This document shows positions 42,140-51,567 of a DNA stretch of 64,000 nt, one piece after another. Both the position numbers and the translations under genes were made by a program. This DNA comes from Desulfovibrio sp. DV (GTDB taxonomy: Bacteria > Desulfobacterota > Desulfovibrionia > Desulfovibrionales > Desulfovibrionaceae). Below the pieces are notes generated by a model. That model was not told the DNA's origin. It ran no database searches and saw only the letters and a list, made by a program, of their open reading frames with translations. Position 1 is the first letter of the stretch, and every line of letters begins with the position of its first letter. The stretch is from assembly GCF_001936595.1 (NCBI RefSeq), contig NZ_MLBG01000008.1:1-64000 (forward strand), given 5' to 3'.

Positions 42140-43237
42140 TTACCGCTTGGGCGGACAGGCGACATGACAAACACCGGTCAGCGTTTCCACCGCGTAGGAA
42201 AAATACTTGCGCTTAAAATACAAGGCGACGTTGACGAGGGCAATCAGCACTGGGACTTCCACAAGCGGTCCGATCACTGCGGCAAAGGCCTCGCCGGAAT
42301 CGATGCCGAAAACGGCAATGGCTACCGCTATGGCCAGCTCAAAATTGTTCGATGCCGCGGTAAAACTGAGCGTCGTCGACTGTTCGTAGGTTGCTCCGGC
42401 CTTGGCCGAGAGATAAAACGACGCCAAAAACATGAGCAAAAAATAGATGCCCAGGGGAATGGCTATGCGCACGACGTCGAACGGCAACTGCACGATGTAT
42501 TCGCCCTTGAGCGAAAACATCACCAGGATGGTAAAGAGCAGAAAAACGAGGGTCAGCGGGCTGATTTTTGGGACGAGGACGGTTTCATACCATTGTTCGC
42601 CCTTCATTTTGAGTCCGACAAACCGCGTGATCATGCCGGCAATAAACGGTATGCCAAGATAGATGAAGACGCTTTCGGCGATCTGTCCCATGGAGATGTC
42701 GACCACAACACCCTCAAGACCGAACACCTTGGGCAGCACTGTGATGAAAAAATAGGCGTAGACCGAAAAGAAAAGAACCTGAAAGATGGAATTGAAAGCC
42801 ACCAATCCGGCGCAGTATTCCCGGTCGCCCTGGGCCAGATCGTTCCAAACGATGACCATGGCGATGCAGCGGGCCAGTCCGATGAGAATCAGACCGACCA
42901 TGTATTCGTGATGCCCTGAGAGGAATGTGATGGCCAGGAAGAACATCAGCACCGGGCCGATGATCCAGTTCTGCACCAGCGAAAGGGCAAGCACTTTCCC
43001 GTTTCGAAAAACCTGCCCCAATTGCTCGTACTTCACCTTGGCCAGCGGTGGGTACATCATCAAAATGAGACCAAGAGCTATGGGGATATTGGTTGTCCCC
43101 ACCTGAAAGGCATTAATGATGTCTTTCGTTCCAGGATATAAATACCCCATCCCGACGCCGACAAACATGGCGGCAAAAATCCACACCGTCAGGAAGCGAT
43201 CAAGAAATGACAGTTTTTTTACAACGCTCTCACTCAT
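42140..43237 (-). CDS. acr3: Arsenite efflux permease Acr3
   Basis: Inner-membrane As(OH)3 exporter of 365 residues with ten helices. The conserved cysteine is in [18 protein letters not shown], and [19 protein letters not shown]-like sequence and [13 protein letters not shown] mark the Acr3 (BASS) fold. It expels arsenite by proton exchange. It follows arsR2 by 21 bases in an arsR-acr3 operon. An arsenate reductase (arsC) was not found in the window. Confidence 0.95.
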   Translation of the reverse strand: MSESVVKKLSFLDRFLTVWIFAAMFVGVGMGYLYPGTKDIINAFQVGTTNIPIALGLILMMYPPLAKVKYEQLGQVFRNGKVLALSLVQNWIIGPVLMFFLAITFLSGHHEYMVGLILIGLARCIAMVIVWNDLAQGDREYCAGLVAFNSIFQVLFFSVYAYFFITVLPKVFGLEGVVVDISMGQIAESVFIYLGIPFIAGMITRFVGLKMKGEQWYETVLVPKISPLTLVFLLFTILVMFSLKGEYIVQLPFDVVRIAIPLGIYFLLMFLASFYLSAKAGATYEQSTTLSFTAASNNFELAIAVAIAVFGIDSGEAFAAVIGPLVEVPVLIALVNVALYFKRKYFSYAVETLTGVCHVACPPKR

Positions 43238-43258
43238 GACGATCCTCCTGGGCCATAC

Positions 43259-43606
43259 TCAGCCGCAGTGTCCAGTCAATTTCGTTTTGAGGTGCTGCCG
43301 CAGGCGCGCCTCATCCCACCGTGCCGTTTCAGAGTCGCCGAGGTGCTCCTGCAGGACGTCCATCACTTTGATGAGGACGGTTTGACGCGGGGTGGACAAT
43401 TTGTAGTGCATCCACTTGCCGGCGCGCCGACCGCTCACCCACTGCTCTTTTTTCAAGAAACTCAAATGTCTTGACACTTTGGGCTGTGGCACATCGAGTG
43501 CTTCCATCAAATCGCAGACGCACAACTCGCCGTGCCGCAACAGGTTGAGCAACCGCAGCCGGGTCGGATCTGCCAGGGCCTTGAATCCTGCAGCAAGTTC
43601 ATTCAT
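43259..43606 (-). CDS. arsR: ArsR-family metalloregulator 2
   Basis: A 115-residue winged-helix repressor with the classical ELCVCDLMEAL motif (C29, C31) and recognition helix QPKVSRHLSFLKKE. It ends with C113 (GHCG). It controls arsR-acr3 through the dyad ATTCGC-TTAG-GCGAAT at 43619-43634, right in front of its start. The sequence differs enough from ArsR1 for the two to recognise different operators. Confidence 0.93.
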   Translation of the reverse strand: MNELAAGFKALADPTRLRLLNLLRHGELCVCDLMEALDVPQPKVSRHLSFLKKEQWVSGRRAGKWMHYKLSTPRQTVLIKVMDVLQEHLGDSETARWDEARLRQHLKTKLTGHCG

Positions 43607-43612
43607 GCTTCA

Positions 43613-43641
43613 CCATGTATTCGCTTAGGCGAATTTGTCAA
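43613..43641 (-). promoter_or_regulatory. Promoter and ArsR dyad of arsR2-acr3
   Basis: ATTCGCTTAGGCGAAT at 43619-43634 has perfect six-base arms. On the minus strand TTGACA (43641-43636) serves as the -35 and the dyad fills the spacer before a weak -10 TACATG. Repressor binding would exclude polymerase. Confidence 0.65.
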
Positions 43642-43906
43642 GAGGCGAAATCAACCCGCCCGGGCCTATCCCGGCAGCTCGCAATTTGTAAGCCATGCTC
43701 TGGCTCCACCCATTTCACCGCGTCACCCTTCTCCCCGGACGCTTTCGAAGGGAAGCATTTTCTTGCCAAAGAAGGAACGCTGTTTCTTTGCCCCCCCCTT
43801 GTCACATTCGTAATATTCGGATACGCAAATATTAAAGTCACACGAAAACTTAGTATCCCGTGCCAGTCGTCGTCTCCTCGAAAACCGCCAGGAAAGGGGA
43901 AACTTC
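43642..43906. other. Intergenic region upstream of the ttrBCA-like operon
   Basis: Contains presumed divergent promoters. AATATT occurs twice at 43816 and 43829, separated by GC-poor sequence, in a region likely to hold the ttr promoter. No gene seen. Confidence 0.4.
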
Positions 43907-44659
43907 ATGAGTCCAAGCCTCCCTTCTGAAGACCTGCTTGTCCGCATGCACCGGGAATTGGCCCGGGCACTGGCCAAGGACCCGGACAAGGTCAAATGGG
44001 TCATGGTCATTGACTTGGCCCGGTGCATCGGCTGCCATGCCTGCGCCGTGGCCTGCGTGTCGGAAAACAAGCTGCCGCCTGGGGTGGTCTATCGACCGGT
44101 CATGGAAGAAGAAATTGGCGTTTACCCCAATGTCCGTCGCCGCTTCCTGCCCAGGCCCTGCATGCAGTGCGAAAATCCGCCCTGCGTGGCCGTGTGCCCG
44201 GTCACAGCCACCTGGAAAAACAAACAAGGCGTTACCGTCATCGACTACGACCGCTGCATCGGTTGCCGCTACTGCCTGACCGCCTGTCCCTATGGCGCGC
44301 GCTGCTCGGATTTTGCCGGCTTCTACACCAACGCCACAGCCGAGGCCGACGGCCTGCTTCTCGGCCGCAAGGCAGCCGCCAAGGGGTACGAGGATGCCGC
44401 CACCCCGGAATATGGCAAGGCCTGGCCCCCACGCGGCCATGGCTCACCTATCGGCAACGCCCGGAAATGCCATTTCTGCCAGCACCGTCTGGCCGTGGGC
44501 CAACTGCCCTCCTGCGTCACCTCCTGCATCGGCCGGGCCACGGTCTTTGGCGACGCCAACGACCCCGCGTCCTATGTCCGGGAATGCATGGGGTCGCCGC
44601 GCGTGTTCCGGCTCAAAGAAGAGCAGGGCACCCAACCCAACGTCTACTATCTGGCTTAA
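43907..44659 (+). CDS. Four-cluster ferredoxin subunit of a molybdenum reductase (TtrB-like)
   Basis: Iron-sulfur electron-transfer subunit, 250 residues. It has four cysteine groups: [45 protein letters not shown] and [23 protein letters not shown]. It ferries electrons from the membrane subunit to the molybdenum subunit at the periplasmic face. It has no visible Tat signal, so it probably travels bound to the catalytic subunit. Its length equals that of Salmonella TtrB. GGGGAAA stands before the ATG. It is the first gene of three in the B-C-A order. Confidence 0.9.
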   Translation: MSPSLPSEDLLVRMHRELARALAKDPDKVKWVMVIDLARCIGCHACAVACVSENKLPPGVVYRPVMEEEIGVYPNVRRRFLPRPCMQCENPPCVAVCPVTATWKNKQGVTVIDYDRCIGCRYCLTACPYGARCSDFAGFYTNATAEADGLLLGRKAAAKGYEDAATPEYGKAWPPRGHGSPIGNARKCHFCQHRLAVGQLPSCVTSCIGRATVFGDANDPASYVRECMGSPRVFRLKEEQGTQPNVYYLA

Positions 44660-44671
44660 GGGAGGTGCGAT

Positions 44672-45808
44672 ATGGCCAATACGAAACGCTCCAACCCGCT
44701 GCTCCTTGTTGCCTGCCTCGGGTTGCTCGCCGGCCTCTATGGCGTCTTTGAAGCGCTGGTCTACCGGACGGGACCCACGGGGCTGGGGTCGTATGTGCCC
44801 TGGGGGCTTGGTGTGGCGCTGTATCTGCTTTTTCTGGGGCTGTCGGCCGGCGGGCTTCTCGTCAATTGTCTGGTATACATCCTTGGGAAGAAGGAACTGG
44901 ACCGCATCGCTGGCGTAGTCACCTATGCAACACTTTTAACGGAAGTCTGTGCCGGCATCGCCATCGCCCTGGACCTTGGGCACTGGGAGCGGATGTATCG
45001 TTTTATCGTCTCTCCCAGCCTGACCTCCCCCATGTTCTGGATGCTCATCTTTTTCACGGCGGTCCTCGTCGTCTACGCCGTAAAAGCCCTGGCCATCATC
45101 GTGGGCAGTCAGTCGCTGGCCCGGTTGTGCTCGCTCGTTTCGATCCCGGTCAGCCTGTGCTTCTACGCCACAAACGGCTATTTTTTCTCTATCATCACCA
45201 GCCATCCGGCCTGGAGCGGTGCATTCACCACGGTCTGGTTCGTGCTGGCGGCCCTCTTGTCCGGCGGGGGGCTGGTCACCGCCCTGGCCTGGTTTAGCCA
45301 GGAAGAATCCGAAGTCACGCTGCGCCTGGGCCGGACCGTGGCCGTGCTCCTGGCCTGTTTTCTCATCTTTGAGTGGTTGTATTTTTCGGCCGGCTACCGG
45401 GGCGGACGCCCGGACATCGCTGCGGCTCTGACCGCCATGCTGACCGGGCAAGCGGCCTGGAGCTTCTGGCTGCTCCATATTGGCCTGGGACTTTTCCTGC
45501 CCTTGGCCTTGCTGCTTGTCGGTCGCAACTCGCCCGCCGCCGTGGCCTGGGCTGGCCTGTGCATCGTGGCCGGCTTCCTGGCCTACCGCTACGCCTTCGT
45601 GGTGGCTCCACAGTCCGTGCCCATGCTGCCGGGGCTGGATAAGGCCTGGCAGGACCCGCGCCTGACGTTGACCTACACACCGACTCTTGGCGAATGGCTG
45701 CTGACGCTGTGGGTCTTTTCCCTGGGTTTGGCCGGCTTCGTTGTCGGTCCGCGTTTGTTCCCACGGCTTTTTTCCCGGCCGGCCTGGCTTCAACCCTTGG
45801 CCCGATGA
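44672..45808 (+). CDS. NrfD/PsrC-family quinol-oxidising membrane subunit (TtrC-like)
   Basis: Membrane anchor and quinol dehydrogenase of 378 residues with about nine or ten helices (for example LLVACLGLLAGLYGVFEALVY and SYVPWGLGVALYLLFLGLSAGG). LTSPMFWMLIFFTAVLVVYAV and WSFWLLHIGLGLFLPLALLL match the NrfD fold. It feeds quinol electrons to the ferredoxin subunit. GGGAGG lies six bases from the ATG. The gene sits 12 bases after the ferredoxin gene and nine bases before the molybdenum subunit. Confidence 0.9.
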   Translation: MANTKRSNPLLLVACLGLLAGLYGVFEALVYRTGPTGLGSYVPWGLGVALYLLFLGLSAGGLLVNCLVYILGKKELDRIAGVVTYATLLTEVCAGIAIALDLGHWERMYRFIVSPSLTSPMFWMLIFFTAVLVVYAVKALAIIVGSQSLARLCSLVSIPVSLCFYATNGYFFSIITSHPAWSGAFTTVWFVLAALLSGGGLVTALAWFSQEESEVTLRLGRTVAVLLACFLIFEWLYFSAGYRGGRPDIAAALTAMLTGQAAWSFWLLHIGLGLFLPLALLLVGRNSPAAVAWAGLCIVAGFLAYRYAFVVAPQSVPMLPGLDKAWQDPRLTLTYTPTLGEWLLTLWVFSLGLAGFVVGPRLFPRLFSRPAWLQPLAR

Positions 45809-45817
45809 GGTGACGCC

Positions 45818-48800
45818 ATGGATCGCAGATGTTTTATCAAGACTTCAGCCTTGCTTGGCGGCTCCTTGGCTGTCTCGGGCTGGCTGCGCCCGGACTCTTT
45901 GGCCGACGCCTCGGCCTCCATTTCTACATACACCGGCAATATGCCAGAAAATATGATTTTCTCAGCCTGCCAGCAGTGCAACACCCAGTGCGGCATCAAG
46001 GTAAAGATTAAAGATGGTCAGGTGGCCAAGATTGACGGAAACCCATTTAGCCCCTGGACCATGACGCCGCAGCTGCCCTACGCCACGCCCATGGCCGAGG
46101 CGGCCAGCTTCGACGCCTCCCTGTGCCCCAAGGGCTATGCCGGCATCCAGACGCTCTACGACCCGTACCGCATCGTCAAGGTGCTCAAGCGGGCTGGCAA
46201 GCGCGGTGAGAACAGGTGGAAGAGCATCCCCTTTGAACAGGCCGTGGCCGAAGTCGTGGCCGGCGGCGACCTGTTTGGCGAAGGACATGTCGATGGATTA
46301 AACGCCATCATCGCCTGCCGCGATCCCAAGATTGCCGACGCCTTGCAGAAAGACGCCGCCGACGTGGCGGCCAAGAAACTGACCCTGGAGGAGTTCAAGG
46401 CCAAACAGGCCGTCAATCTCAAATACTTGATCGACCCGGACCACCCGGACCTGGGGCTTAAAAACAACCAGTTCTGCCTCAACTGGGGCCGGCTCAAGGG
46501 CGGGCGCAGCGAGCTGATCCGGCGCTTTACCGATTTCTCCTGCGGCTCTTACAATTACCACGGCCACACCACGGTCTGCCAGGGTTCGCTCTATTTCTCG
46601 GGCAAGGCCATGTCGGATCAGTTCGTGGAAGGGAAATTCACCGACGGGTCCAAGTTCTACTGGCAGGGCGACACCGGTAATGCCGAATTCCTGCTGTTTG
46701 TGGGAGCCAGCCCCTTCGAGGCCAACTACGGACCGCCGCTTCGGGCCGGCAAGATCACGCGGCTCCAGCACGAGGGCGTCAAAGTCGCCGTAGTGGACCC
46801 GCGCTGCTCCAAGGCCGCCTCCCGGGCCTGGAAATGGCTGCCCAACAAACCCGACGGCGTCGGTGCGTTGGCCCAAGCGATGATCCGCTGGATCATTGAG
46901 AACAAGCGCTTTGACGAACGCTACCTCAAAAACGCCAACAAGGCTGCGGCCAAGGCCGACAACGAGCCGACCTGGAGCCAGGCTTGCTGGCTGGTGAAGC
47001 TCGACGGAAGCGGCAAACCCGGCCCGTATCTGCGCGGCTCAGACCTGGGTGGGACGCCGGAAAAGCGCCCGAAAAAGGACGGCAAGGGCGATTGGGACTT
47101 CGATCCCTTTGTCTGCCTGGACGAGGCCGGCAACCCGGTTCTGTTTGATCCCAATGACGACAAGACCGTGGCCGAGGGACAGCTCTTGTGGAGCGGCGAG
47201 CCCAGCGGTGTCCCAGCCAAGACGGTCCTGCAGATCTACTGGGAGGAAGCGAGCGCCAAACCCCTGGCCGAGTGGTGCAAGCTGGCCGGCCTGTCTGAAG
47301 TCGACGTCGTGGAAGTGGCCAGGGAGTTTACCTCCCACGGCAAGCGGGCCGTGGCCGACCTGCACCGTGGTGTGTCCCAGCACACCAACGGCTTTTACAA
47401 CGTGGTAGCTTGGTACACGGTCAACACGCTGATCGGCAACCACGACTGGATGGGCGGCCTGTCCAAGGCCACCAACTTCAACTACGACGGAGCGTCCCCG
47501 GGCAAACCCTACGACTGTACGGCACATCCGGCCAAGCTCAAGGGCTGGGGCGTGTCAATCATCCGCCATCAGACGGCTTACGACAAATCCACGCTCTTTT
47601 CCGGCTATCCGGCCAAGCGCGTCTGGTATCCGTTTTGTTCGGACATCTACCAGGAGGTCATCCCTTCGGCCGGGGACGGCTATCCCTATCCGCTCAAGTG
47701 CCTCATGCTCTACATGGGCACCCCGGTCTATTCCCTGCCGGCCGGGCACGAGATCGCCAAGATCCTGGCCGATCCGAAAAAGATTCCGCTGTTCATCACC
47801 TCCGATATTACAGTTGGCGAGACGAGCATCTTCGCGGACTACGTCTTTCCCGACGTGACCTATCTGGAGCGCTGGGAATTCGTGGGCTCCCACCCGTCCA
47901 TGACGCCCAAGGTGGGGGCCATCCGTCAGCCGGCGGCCGCGCCCCTGACTGACTCCTGCACGGTCTACGGCCAGCAGATGCCCATCTGCCTGGAGTCCAT
48001 GCTGCTGGGGCTGGCCGAAAAGATGGGACTGGCCGGCTTTGGCGAGAATGCCTTCGGTCCGGGCCGACATTTGCGGCACATGGACGACCTGTATCTGCCC
48101 ATGTGCGCCAATATGGCTTACGGCGACAAGGCCGACGGCTCGGAGAAGATCCCGGCTGCCGACAAGACCGAGATGGACATCTTCCTGGCCGCCCGCAAGC
48201 ATCTGCCGGCCACGGTGTTCGACGCCAAGCGCTGGGAAGCGCTGGTCGGCCCGGAGCTGTGGCCGTCGGTAGTGGCCATGCTCAACCGGGGCGGGCGGTT
48301 CCAGGCTTATGACAAGGCCTACAAGGATGGGCAGCTCGTTAATAAGTACGGCAAAATGGTGGGTCTGTACTTCGAGAACATGGTCAAGGCCAAGGACTCC
48401 ATGACCGGCAAGGCCTACCTCCCCTACGGCGGCTATCTGCCCTCGCCCCTGGACTGCACGGGCAAGCCCCTCGACGACGCGGCCGCCGGCTATGACCTGA
48501 CCATGATCACCTACAAGGCCGTGACCCAGACCAAAAGCCGCACCTCAGGCGACTACTGGCTCCAGGCCCCGTATCCGGAAAACTTCGTGGAGCTGGCGGC
48601 AGCCGACGCGGCCCGCCTGGGCTTCAAGGCCGGCGACGCGGTCAAGATCGTTTCGGCCTCCAACACCGAAGGGGTGTGGGATCTGGGACCGTTCGGCAAA
48701 AAGTTCATGATCGGCAAGGTGCGCATCCTGGAAGGGCTGCGTCCGGGTGTCACCGCCTTCTCCCTGGGACACGGACACTGGGCCTACGGCGCTGGGCAGT

Positions 48801-48967
48801 GGCAAATTGACGGCCAGGCCATTACGCCCGACCCGCGCCGGGCCACGGGCGTGCACGGCAATGCGGCCATGCGGGTGGACCCAGTGCTCAAAAACACCTG
48901 TCTTGTGGACAAAGTGGGCGGCTCGGCAGTGTTTTACCAAACCCAGGTGAAACTGGTGAAGGTGTAG
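45818..48967 (+). CDS. Molybdopterin oxidoreductase catalytic subunit (tetrathionate/arsenate reductase clade)
   Basis: Exported catalytic subunit of 1049 residues. A Tat signal is visible (DRRCFIKTSALLGG). A [4Fe-4S] cluster uses C51, C54, C58 and C103, and the likely Mo ligand is C254 in HGHTTVCQGS. The molydopterin-binding C-terminal domain follows (GDAVKIVSASN near 925). Length and B-C-A gene order match Salmonella TtrA (1020 residues), which reduces tetrathionate and is related to ArrA, the respiratory arsenate reductase (about 850). Acr3 and ArsR lie directly upstream, so arsenate remains an alternative substrate. Confidence 0.88.
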   Translation: MDRRCFIKTSALLGGSLAVSGWLRPDSLADASASISTYTGNMPENMIFSACQQCNTQCGIKVKIKDGQVAKIDGNPFSPWTMTPQLPYATPMAEAASFDASLCPKGYAGIQTLYDPYRIVKVLKRAGKRGENRWKSIPFEQAVAEVVAGGDLFGEGHVDGLNAIIACRDPKIADALQKDAADVAAKKLTLEEFKAKQAVNLKYLIDPDHPDLGLKNNQFCLNWGRLKGGRSELIRRFTDFSCGSYNYHGHTTVCQGSLYFSGKAMSDQFVEGKFTDGSKFYWQGDTGNAEFLLFVGASPFEANYGPPLRAGKITRLQHEGVKVAVVDPRCSKAASRAWKWLPNKPDGVGALAQAMIRWIIENKRFDERYLKNANKAAAKADNEPTWSQACWLVKLDGSGKPGPYLRGSDLGGTPEKRPKKDGKGDWDFDPFVCLDEAGNPVLFDPNDDKTVAEGQLLWSGEPSGVPAKTVLQIYWEEASAKPLAEWCKLAGLSEVDVVEVAREFTSHGKRAVADLHRGVSQHTNGFYNVVAWYTVNTLIGNHDWMGGLSKATNFNYDGASPGKPYDCTAHPAKLKGWGVSIIRHQTAYDKSTLFSGYPAKRVWYPFCSDIYQEVIPSAGDGYPYPLKCLMLYMGTPVYSLPAGHEIAKILADPKKIPLFITSDITVGETSIFADYVFPDVTYLERWEFVGSHPSMTPKVGAIRQPAAAPLTDSCTVYGQQMPICLESMLLGLAEKMGLAGFGENAFGPGRHLRHMDDLYLPMCANMAYGDKADGSEKIPAADKTEMDIFLAARKHLPATVFDAKRWEALVGPELWPSVVAMLNRGGRFQAYDKAYKDGQLVNKYGKMVGLYFENMVKAKDSMTGKAYLPYGGYLPSPLDCTGKPLDDAAAGYDLTMITYKAVTQTKSRTSGDYWLQAPYPENFVELAAADAARLGFKAGDAVKIVSASNTEGVWDLGPFGKKFMIGKVRILEGLRPGVTAFSLGHGHWAYGAGQWQIDGQAITPDPRRATGVHGNAAMRVDPVLKNTCLVDKVGGSAVFYQTQVKLVKV

Positions 48968-48985
48968 CGGCAGCGCGGCGCGTAC

Positions 48986-49026
48986 GGGCTGCCCCGATAG
49001 TGCCCCTTCGGGCAGCCCGTTTTGAT
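48986..49026 (+). terminator. Terminator after the molybdenum reductase operon
   Basis: CGGGCTGCCCCGA and TTCGGGCAGCCCG pair around TAGTGCCCC, followed by TTTTG. It lies 18 bases past the catalytic-subunit stop. Confidence 0.8.
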
Positions 49027-49092
49027 GCTGTGGTTTCGATGCAGGCATCCCTGTGCCAACCGAACAAAGCCACTCGCTTAAAGGAGTATCGC

Positions 49093-49521
49093 GTGAAAAT
49101 ACTTCTCGCCTACGACAACTCCGATTATGCCGAAGTTGCCATGGAGCGTGCGGCCAGGCTGTCCCAAACGCTCGATGCGCAATTGTTTGTCATCTCTGTG
49201 ATCCCGGAACTCAGTTGCTCGGCGGCGGGATTTCCGGAAGGCTACTGCGAGACGATAAACAACGCATTCGCCAAAGAATGCAAAGAACTCTTGGACAAGG
49301 CTTGCGCGTTACTGGCCGACAAGGGGATACGCGCCCAGTCGATACTGGAATTTGGACACCCTGCGGGCAAAATCCTGGAAACCGCCGAAACACTTGGCGC
49401 GGACATGATCGTTCTTGGCTCCAGAGGAATGCATGGCATTGAGCGGTTTCTCCTTGGCAGTGTGTCCAGCAAAGTTGCGGCCCATGCCAAATGCGATGTT
49501 CTGATAGCCCGTAAACGCTGA
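49093..49521 (+). CDS. Universal stress protein (UspA family)
   Basis: A 142-residue single-domain protein. VKILLAYDNSDYAEVAMERA at the N-terminus and GADMIVLGSRGMHGIERFLLGSVSSKVAAHAKCDVLI form the ATP-binding G-x2-G-x9-G-S/T pattern, suggesting the nucleotide-binding branch. A GTG start at 49093 is chosen because AAGGAG lies seven bases upstream and the family starts here; upstream residues overlap a terminator. It sits between two terminators as its own transcription unit. Confidence 0.9.
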   Translation: MKILLAYDNSDYAEVAMERAARLSQTLDAQLFVISVIPELSCSAAGFPEGYCETINNAFAKECKELLDKACALLADKGIRAQSILEFGHPAGKILETAETLGADMIVLGSRGMHGIERFLLGSVSSKVAAHAKCDVLIARKR

Positions 49522-49550
49522 CAGTATTTCCGTCTCACCCCCTCCACCTG

Positions 49551-49590
49551 GCTGCCCCGAAGTCCTCCCCGGGGCAGCCATTTTTGGGGT
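49551..49590 (+). terminator. Bidirectional terminator between uspA and sigZ
   Basis: GGCTGCCCCG and CGGGGCAGCC flank AAGTCCTCCC, with ATTTTTGG following. It is placed between two convergent genes and resembles the terminator at 48986-49026. Confidence 0.8.
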
Positions 49591-49667
49591 AGACATGATG
49601 AATGCGTCGGGGATGGAGTCTGTATCGGCGTTGTGCCCAACCTCCAACTGATGCGAGGCTTGACGCA

Positions 49668-50237
49668 TCAGTTTTCGGTGCCCACGGCACTCCACCGGGA
49701 ACATCCTCCCGGTTTGACGACAAAATCCGTGATGCTTCCCCGGGCATCCAACTCCAACTGGCAACAATCCTCGATCATGCGTCGCATTTGCAGCCTCGCC
49801 CGCAAAACGCGGGACTTGACCGCAGCCAGGGAGATACCCAGCCGGCTGGCCACCTCCCGTTGTCGCATCCCCTCGTAATCGGCCATAACCAATGGTGCTC
49901 GCATCTTCTCCGGCAAGGCTTCGATCATCGGCTTCAGGCAAGCTCCCATTTCTTTGGGGGAACCCACACTCGGGTCAGGGCTTGCAGAGGCCAGCGACGG
50001 CGGGAGTTCGACCGTGGGACGCTTGCCGCGATAATGGTCGGCAATAGTTGTTCGGGCAACCGCGAAAAGCCAGCCTCGCGGTTGCGTAACATGGCTTTGT
50101 GCCAAATGAGATAAGGTCTTGCAGAATACGTCTTGCAGGATATCGTCCACGGCAGCCTGACAAAGCACCCGCCGGGTGATGAAAGCCCTGAGTTCATCCC
50201 GATGCGCAATCCACATGATTTCCAGCTCTTCCTGCAT
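49668..50237 (-). CDS. sigZ: SigZ-like ECF sigma factor
   Basis: A 189-residue extracytoplasmic-function sigma factor. Region 2 is a DELRAFITRRVLCQAAVDDILQDVF stretch with WLFAVARTTIADHYRGKR. Region 4 is a LPEKMRAPLVMADYEGMRQREVASRLGISLAAVKSRVLRAR stretch. The tail carries the SigZ-type CCQLELDARGSITDFVVKPGGC cysteine motif, probably metal-binding. It is the second gene of an operon, 11 bases after arsM, with no anti-sigma gene. This suggests that the cysteine tail itself senses arsenic or a related metal. Confidence 0.88.
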   Translation of the reverse strand: MQEELEIMWIAHRDELRAFITRRVLCQAAVDDILQDVFCKTLSHLAQSHVTQPRGWLFAVARTTIADHYRGKRPTVELPPSLASASPDPSVGSPKEMGACLKPMIEALPEKMRAPLVMADYEGMRQREVASRLGISLAAVKSRVLRARLQMRRMIEDCCQLELDARGSITDFVVKPGGCSRWSAVGTEN

Positions 50238-50248
50238 GACAACCGTCC

Positions 50249-51046
50249 CTAAGCCTTGACGGCCTCGATGCTCGCCGAGGCAAGGCTCTTCTCCAAGTTA
50301 AGTCCCGGAAGCCACGCCGCAAGCAGTGCTTTGGTTTCCGGCCGTGGACGGATGGAAACTTGCCTGAATCCGGCTTCTCGCATCATCGCTTCGAGCACAA
50401 CAATTCGCTCGGCTCCGGCCACACAGGCCGCATGCAGCTTGATGTCCCGACGCACCGTTTCGGGGAGTTCCTCCGTCGCCACGATATCCGATATGGCCAG
50501 TCGCCCGCCGGGCTTGAGTACCCGATAAGCCTCCCGGAATACCTGGGCCTTGTCCGTGCTCAGGTTCACGACGCAGTTGGAAAGCACGACATCGGCGATG
50601 CCGTCGGGAACCGGAAGATATTCGATCTCGCCAAGGCGAAATGACACGTTGCCGCATTGTGCAGTTACCGCATTTCTTCTCGCTTTTTCAACCATCTCCG
50701 GCGTCATGTCCACACCGATGACGCGCCCGGTTTCCCCCACCTGTCTGGCCGCAAGAAAACAGTCGAAACCACCGCCGCTGCCCAGGTCCACGACAACCTC
50801 GCCCGGGCGTAATGCGGCTATGGCTTGCGGATTGCCGCAGCCGAGGCCCATGTTCGCCCCTTCCGGGACACTTTGCACTTCCGCCGTGGCATACCCGGCC
50901 ATCCGAGCCAAATCCTCCGATGAAGTGGCGCTGTTTGGGCCACAGCATCCGCTCCCGCAGCCACAGCCGGACTTCCCGGACAAGGCTGTCTCGGCGTATT
51001 TTGTACGGATTGATTCTCTGATCTCGACATCGCAATGCTCTTTCAT
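50249..51046 (-). CDS. arsM: Arsenite methyltransferase ArsM
   Basis: A 265-residue S-adenosylmethionine-dependent As(III) methyltransferase. SAM motif VVVDLGSGGGFDCFLAARQVG is followed by the three conserved arsenic-binding cysteines C70 (MGLGCGNP), C158 (SNCVVNLSTDK) and C208 (HAACVAGAE). An N-terminal CGCGSGCCG adds further ligands. It produces methylated arsenicals, which ArsP-type permeases can export. AGGAG precedes the ATG at 51046. It heads the arsM-sigZ operon. Confidence 0.95.
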   Translation of the reverse strand: MKEHCDVEIRESIRTKYAETALSGKSGCGCGSGCCGPNSATSSEDLARMAGYATAEVQSVPEGANMGLGCGNPQAIAALRPGEVVVDLGSGGGFDCFLAARQVGETGRVIGVDMTPEMVEKARRNAVTAQCGNVSFRLGEIEYLPVPDGIADVVLSNCVVNLSTDKAQVFREAYRVLKPGGRLAISDIVATEELPETVRRDIKLHAACVAGAERIVVLEAMMREAGFRQVSIRPRPETKALLAAWLPGLNLEKSLASASIEAVKA

Positions 51047-51567
51047 CTGAGTTCTCCTGTACCCGCAAAATGTGCGGCTTTTGGAGGAAGACGGAATCCG
51101 AGAAAAAAGGATGCAGAACTTTCCTTCCTTTCGGAAGACACACCAACACTCAATATCCCTACAGAAAAGTATGGAATTGCAGTGGTTTGTAAGATTTTTA
51201 GACACACTCTGTGTATGGAAAATGAGCATACAACTAAATAACTGCATGATTATCTTACACAATCGAGATGCGTCGATGCCACAGTGCTGTAATTATGGAC
51301 AAATTTGTTGGAACAAAAAATGCTTAAGGGGAGGCAAATCTCCGAGTTGGTCAGGGGGGGGCAGGCGTTCGGAATGAGCCAATCCTCGAAGAATATTTTC
51401 CAATGAGGCTTATTACTCTATTGTGAATATTTCGGAGGCAAAAGAATGCATTGGCGGACGTATCGCGGCTACAAGCATCCTGACAAAACAATTCACAAGC
51501 CATCGGTCTCGCAAAGATCTCTGGGATTAGTCGGTTTTCAAAAGCAATATTTAAAGGAGAATGCCCC
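51047..51567. promoter_or_regulatory. Divergent intergenic region between arsM and the DUF5993/dsbB operon
   Basis: Holds the promoters for both directions. TAGACACA-CTC-TGTGTATG at 51199-51217 is an imperfect dyad sharing its half-site with 37518-37538. No gene is recognised apart from antisense frames. AT-rich. Confidence 0.4.
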
